Shown: piece by piece, positions 15,025-17,354 of the stretch
Position numbering within the stretch: the first letter of the stretch is position 1
Layout: every line of letters begins with the position of its first letter
Source: Flavobacteriaceae bacterium UBA1115
GTDB taxonomy: Bacteria; Bacteroidota; Bacteroidia; Flavobacteriales; Flavobacteriaceae
Length of the DNA: 17,354 bases
Direction: 5' to 3'
Assembly: GCA_002313325.1 (NCBI GenBank)
Contig: DCBE01000005.1
Coordinates: 1,501 to 18,854, forward strand
The notes under the pieces: model-generated
Told to the model about the DNA's origin: nothing
The model's database searches: none
Seen by the model: only the letters and a program-made list of their open reading frames with translations
Made by a program: the position numbers and the translations under genes

Positions 15025-15204
15025 ATGAAGCAAAAAATTATTCTATATCTGTTGATATTCTCTCTTCTTATTAATGTGTTCTTGGTAACGGATTATGGAA
15101 AACGTCTTAAATATTCGCAATCAAAAATTGAGTCGCAGTATGAGAAGATTAAAAAACTGCAAGATTCTATTGAACTTATGCAAACCCATACCGGCCGTTC
15201 CTGA
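15025..15204 (+). CDS. 59-residue membrane-anchored coiled-coil protein
   Basis: A short frame that opens 1 base after the stop of the MBL-fold gene. It begins MKQKIILYLLIFSLLINVFL, one membrane helix (about residues 4-22) with a lysine-bearing N-terminus. A charged helix follows (residues about 27-55: KRLKYSQSKIE, then YEKIKKLQDSIELM) with heptad-like spacing of Leu/Ile/Tyr. The layout of an inner-membrane anchor plus short periplasmic coiled coil resembles FtsL/FtsB-type or SPFH-adjacent small proteins in shape only. No sequence match is claimed. Spacing suggests co-transcription with the hydrolase. I do not recognise the family. Confidence 0.62.
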   Translation: MKQKIILYLLIFSLLINVFLVTDYGKRLKYSQSKIESQYEKIKKLQDSIELMQTHTGRS

Positions 15205-15448
15205 AGCTACTGCATAGTTTAACGAAAGCCAAAGAAAACCTACTTTTCTCTAGCTTACAGGCGAAGCATGAATGTTGCCCCAAAGCCTTCTTTCTACCAA
15301 CTTCGCATTGCTGTATGTTATTTTTGAACCAAACCAGTATTCATTAATAAATCTTATGGTTTACAATGATTGCCAGAATGATTATTTTGGAAGGGTACAA
15401 TAATATATGGGTTTAAAAGATTTGGCTTCCCAAATGTAGAAAAATTGA
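15205..15448. other. 244-bp gap without a convincing gene
   Basis: The longest non-coding stretch in the window, between convergent units. It contains a 43-codon frame (15272-15403) with no recognisable features and a small hairpin near its right end. No tRNA, repeat or promoter consensus is visible. It could be a decayed gene or 3' UTR sequence. Confidence 0.6.
15413..15435 (-). terminator. Small hairpin downstream of the alpha/beta hydrolase
   Basis: On the minus strand ATTTGG, loop GAAG, CCAAAT, then CTTTT. It begins 13 bases past the hydrolase stop. A 6-bp stem with a short T-run is a modest terminator candidate for the dihydroorotase-like/hydrolase operon. Confidence 0.4.
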
Positions 15449-16069
15449 TTACGATTGTGCTTCAAGCCATTGCACAAGGCTATTCAAGTTTTCTTGATTA
15501 ACGCCGTGCCCCTGCGGATAGGAAAGGAAGTTGGGGAAATATCCATTTTCTTCTAGTAGTGCGACAGACTGTACTGCCCACGCATAGGGAACTACCATAT
15601 CCTGTTCGCCATGAGACACATATATAGTTTTCTTCAATTTATCAAAACGTACCAAGCGCGGATCAAGATAGCCGCTTAAGGCGGCAATTGCCGTTATGTT
15701 GGGTTGCCCCAGACCAACACTATAGCTGAGCATTGCACCTTGACTAAAACCCAAGAGGGTAATGGTATTGGCGTCTACGTCATTTTTTTCAGTGTAATAT
15801 GAGAGAAAGGACCTAACATAATCAATGGCTTGTTGGGCTTCTTCTGGTGAAGTCCACCGTTCCATATTTTCTTCAAAATGGATAGGGAACCAAGCATAAC
15901 CAACACCCAAAGACAAGGGCGCTTGTAGGGAAACCACGTGGTAATTACTTGGAATTAGCGAAGCAAACGAAAATAAATCCGCTTCATTACTGCCGTACCC
16001 ATGAAGCATGACCAACAAAGGTGCATTTGTAATCTTTGAAGCTTTGGATAAATGTACAAAGGATGACAT
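15449..16069 (-). CDS. Alpha/beta hydrolase, phospholipase/carboxylesterase type
   Basis: A 206-residue soluble serine hydrolase of the carboxylesterase/lysophospholipase-like family. Catalytic triad candidates are Ser109 in LLGFSQGAM (the G-x-S-x-G nucleophile elbow), Asp157 in SHGEQDMVVP and His188 in YPQGHGVN. The oxyanion region is MLHGYGSNEADL near residues 21-32. The length and motif spacing match the family, and there is no signal peptide, so it acts in the cytosol. Natural ester or thioester substrate unknown. It starts 5 bases after the stop of the dihydroorotase-like gene and is almost certainly co-transcribed with it. Confidence 0.9.
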   Translation of the reverse strand: MSSFVHLSKASKITNAPLLVMLHGYGSNEADLFSFASLIPSNYHVVSLQAPLSLGVGYAWFPIHFEENMERWTSPEEAQQAIDYVRSFLSYYTEKNDVDANTITLLGFSQGAMLSYSVGLGQPNITAIAALSGYLDPRLVRFDKLKKTIYVSHGEQDMVVPYAWAVQSVALLEENGYFPNFLSYPQGHGVNQENLNSLVQWLEAQS

Positions 16070-16074
16070 GGTTA

Positions 16075-17325
16075 TTACGCTAGGCGTACTTTATTTTGAG
16101 CAATAACCCCAAATATCTTTCCTGAAAGTGCTTGATTCATAAACAAGCTATTCTTTGATGTGGATTTAATAGCTGCTTTCGTAACGGTTTCTTTACCATC
16201 TGGCGCGAAGAGCGATATATCCGCCGTTGCACCTTCTTTTATAGGACTAGCAGTTATGCCAAAACGCGCTTTTCCACGCGTCAATATATCAACAACAACT
16301 GCGACATCGAACATGGAAAGTAAACAACCAAAACTGTGTTCTAATCCAATAGAACCGAAGTGTGCTAAATCCAATTCAACGTATTTCAATTCGCTGTTTA
16401 AGGGTTGATGGTCCGAAGTTACCATATCTATGGTGCCGTCTTTTAATGCTTTCTGCAGCGCCTTGCTATCGGTCTGCTCACGCAGGGGCGGTAGCAGTTT
16501 GGCATTGGCGTTAAAACCCTCTAGGGCCTTGTCCGTAAAAAATAAGTTGTGAACAGAAACGCTGGTGCTTACATCAAGACCTGCTTTTTTTGCTTGTTTG
16601 ATTAAGGGGATCGCATCTTTGGTTGATAAAGTTGGGATGTGTAGTTTTCCGTTGGTATACTTTAAGATATCCAAATCACGTTTGATTTGCATCTCCTCAA
16701 CCACACTGGGAATACCTGTTAGGCCCAAGGAGGTACTAACAGCGCCTTCGTGCATAACGCCACCGTTCGCCATGTCTTGGTTAAAGGCAAAGGACTCCAC
16801 AAGCCCATCAAAATCGTGCGTGTATTGCAATGCGAGTTTGAGTATGTTGGCATTCGCAAGTGCAGATTTGTGATTACTAAAACACACGGCTCCTGTTGAT
16901 TGTAATTCTCGTAACTGCGCTAATTTACTTTCGCTACCTGAAGTGGTAATCCGCGCTTTGGGGTAAAGACGCACTGGGCTACCGTTGGCCTGTTCGAGCA
17001 AAAAAGCAATGTCTGCTCTGCTATCAGGCTTTGGATCGGTATTGGTATTGAGCGCAATATGAGTGAAGCCACTTCTGGCTGCTACCTCAAGTCCATGCGC
17101 AATGGTTTCACGCTCCTCATAGCCTGGCTCTCCAAAAGAAACACTGCTGTCAAACCAGCCTTGTGAGACGTGTAAGTTCTTAAATGATATTTGTTTTGCA
17201 TCAGGAAAAGACAGGTTTTTCCCCACTTTTTGAATGACCCCATCAGCAATATAAATATCTTGGGTTGTGTTGTGATGCGGGCTGGATGCATCGAGGATTT
17301 TAGCAGATTTAATTAAGACATTCAT
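16075..17325 (-). CDS. Dihydroorotase-like amidohydrolase homologue lacking most metal ligands
   Basis: A 416-residue member of the cyclic amidohydrolase superfamily in dihydroorotase (PyrC/AllB-like) form. Family features are the small N-terminal beta-domain, GEPGYEERETI after the first strand, LPPLREQTD, TSDHQPL, FGSIGLEHSFG and the C-terminal DISLF strand. Active enzymes have D-x-H-x-H here; this protein has Asp59-Ser-Ser61-Val-Ser63, so both His ligands are Ser. The later His sites are also altered (ESFAF in place of the HxE block, LHIPTLST with Pro at the second His), while Asp305 is kept. It may be a non-catalytic partner of aspartate transcarbamoylase or have another role. I recall the same D-S-S-V pattern in flavobacterial proteins named dihydroorotase. 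Upstream gene is outside the window. Confidence 0.88.
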   Translation of the reverse strand: MNVLIKSAKILDASSPHHNTTQDIYIADGVIQKVGKNLSFPDAKQISFKNLHVSQGWFDSSVSFGEPGYEERETIAHGLEVAARSGFTHIALNTNTDPKPDSRADIAFLLEQANGSPVRLYPKARITTSGSESKLAQLRELQSTGAVCFSNHKSALANANILKLALQYTHDFDGLVESFAFNQDMANGGVMHEGAVSTSLGLTGIPSVVEEMQIKRDLDILKYTNGKLHIPTLSTKDAIPLIKQAKKAGLDVSTSVSVHNLFFTDKALEGFNANAKLLPPLREQTDSKALQKALKDGTIDMVTSDHQPLNSELKYVELDLAHFGSIGLEHSFGCLLSMFDVAVVVDILTRGKARFGITASPIKEGATADISLFAPDGKETVTKAAIKSTSKNSLFMNQALSGKIFGVIAQNKVRLA

Positions 17326-17354
17326 TCACATTTCCTCAAATTATATTAATACAA

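Noticed and set aside
15272..15403. 43-codon plus-strand frame starting MLPQSLLSTN
   Set aside because: No recognisable motif or domain, not adjacent to a plausible promoter, and about the length expected by chance in this gap.

Overview
The window looks like ordinary chromosomal DNA from a member of the Bacteroidota, most likely Flavobacteriales. This is judged from protein style: an 804-residue YfhO-type membrane protein, a Bacteroidota-style UvrA, a dihydroorotase-like protein with the sequence D-S-S-V-S, and a conserved ~480-residue protein of unknown function. TAnnTTTG-type -7 promoter boxes support this, as does the near absence of Shine-Dalgarno sites. No tool was run, so genus is not assigned. 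There is no mobile element, CRISPR array, tRNA or rRNA in the window. Coding density is very high, with genes abutting or overlapping by a few bases.

Layout. (1) 1-2782, minus strand: an outer-membrane beta-barrel protein with a very basic tail, a GNAT-like protein, and the N-terminal 189 codons of mnmE (cut by the window edge). These are joined by ATGA and TTGA stop/start overlaps and probably form one transcript. (2) 2845-7950, plus strand: a three-gene surface-glycan operon of a YfhO-family GT-C-like membrane protein, a GT4-type glycosyltransferase and a MOP-superfamily flippase, again with overlapping ends. (3) 7940-10696, minus strand: uvrA, converging on the flippase gene with an 11-bp overlap. 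(4) 10862-12744: an ECF sigma factor diverging from uvrA, a 46-codon small gene, endonuclease III (nth, minus strand) overlapping it tail-to-tail, and the peroxiredoxin bcp diverging from nth. Together with uvrA this is a repair and oxidative-stress neighbourhood. (5) 12747-14183, minus strand: a conserved protein of unknown function. (6) 14253-15204, plus strand: a metallo-beta-lactamase-fold hydrolase and a 59-residue membrane-anchored coiled-coil protein. (7) 15449-17325, minus strand: a dihydroorotase-like protein that has lost most of its metal ligands, followed by a serine alpha/beta hydrolase.

The most notable observations are enzymes missing normally diagnostic cofactor ligands. The dihydroorotase homologue lacks the HxH pair, Nth lacks its [4Fe-4S] cysteines, and UvrA lacks half of its first zinc module. 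Other points are a 31-bp dyad between uvrA and the sigma gene, two small genes under 60 codons, and terminator-like hairpins embedded in the coding ends of convergent genes. I did not find a clearly novel multi-gene defence or biosynthetic system. The best candidates for undescribed biology are the sigma/46-residue pair and the conserved unknown gene at 12747-14183.
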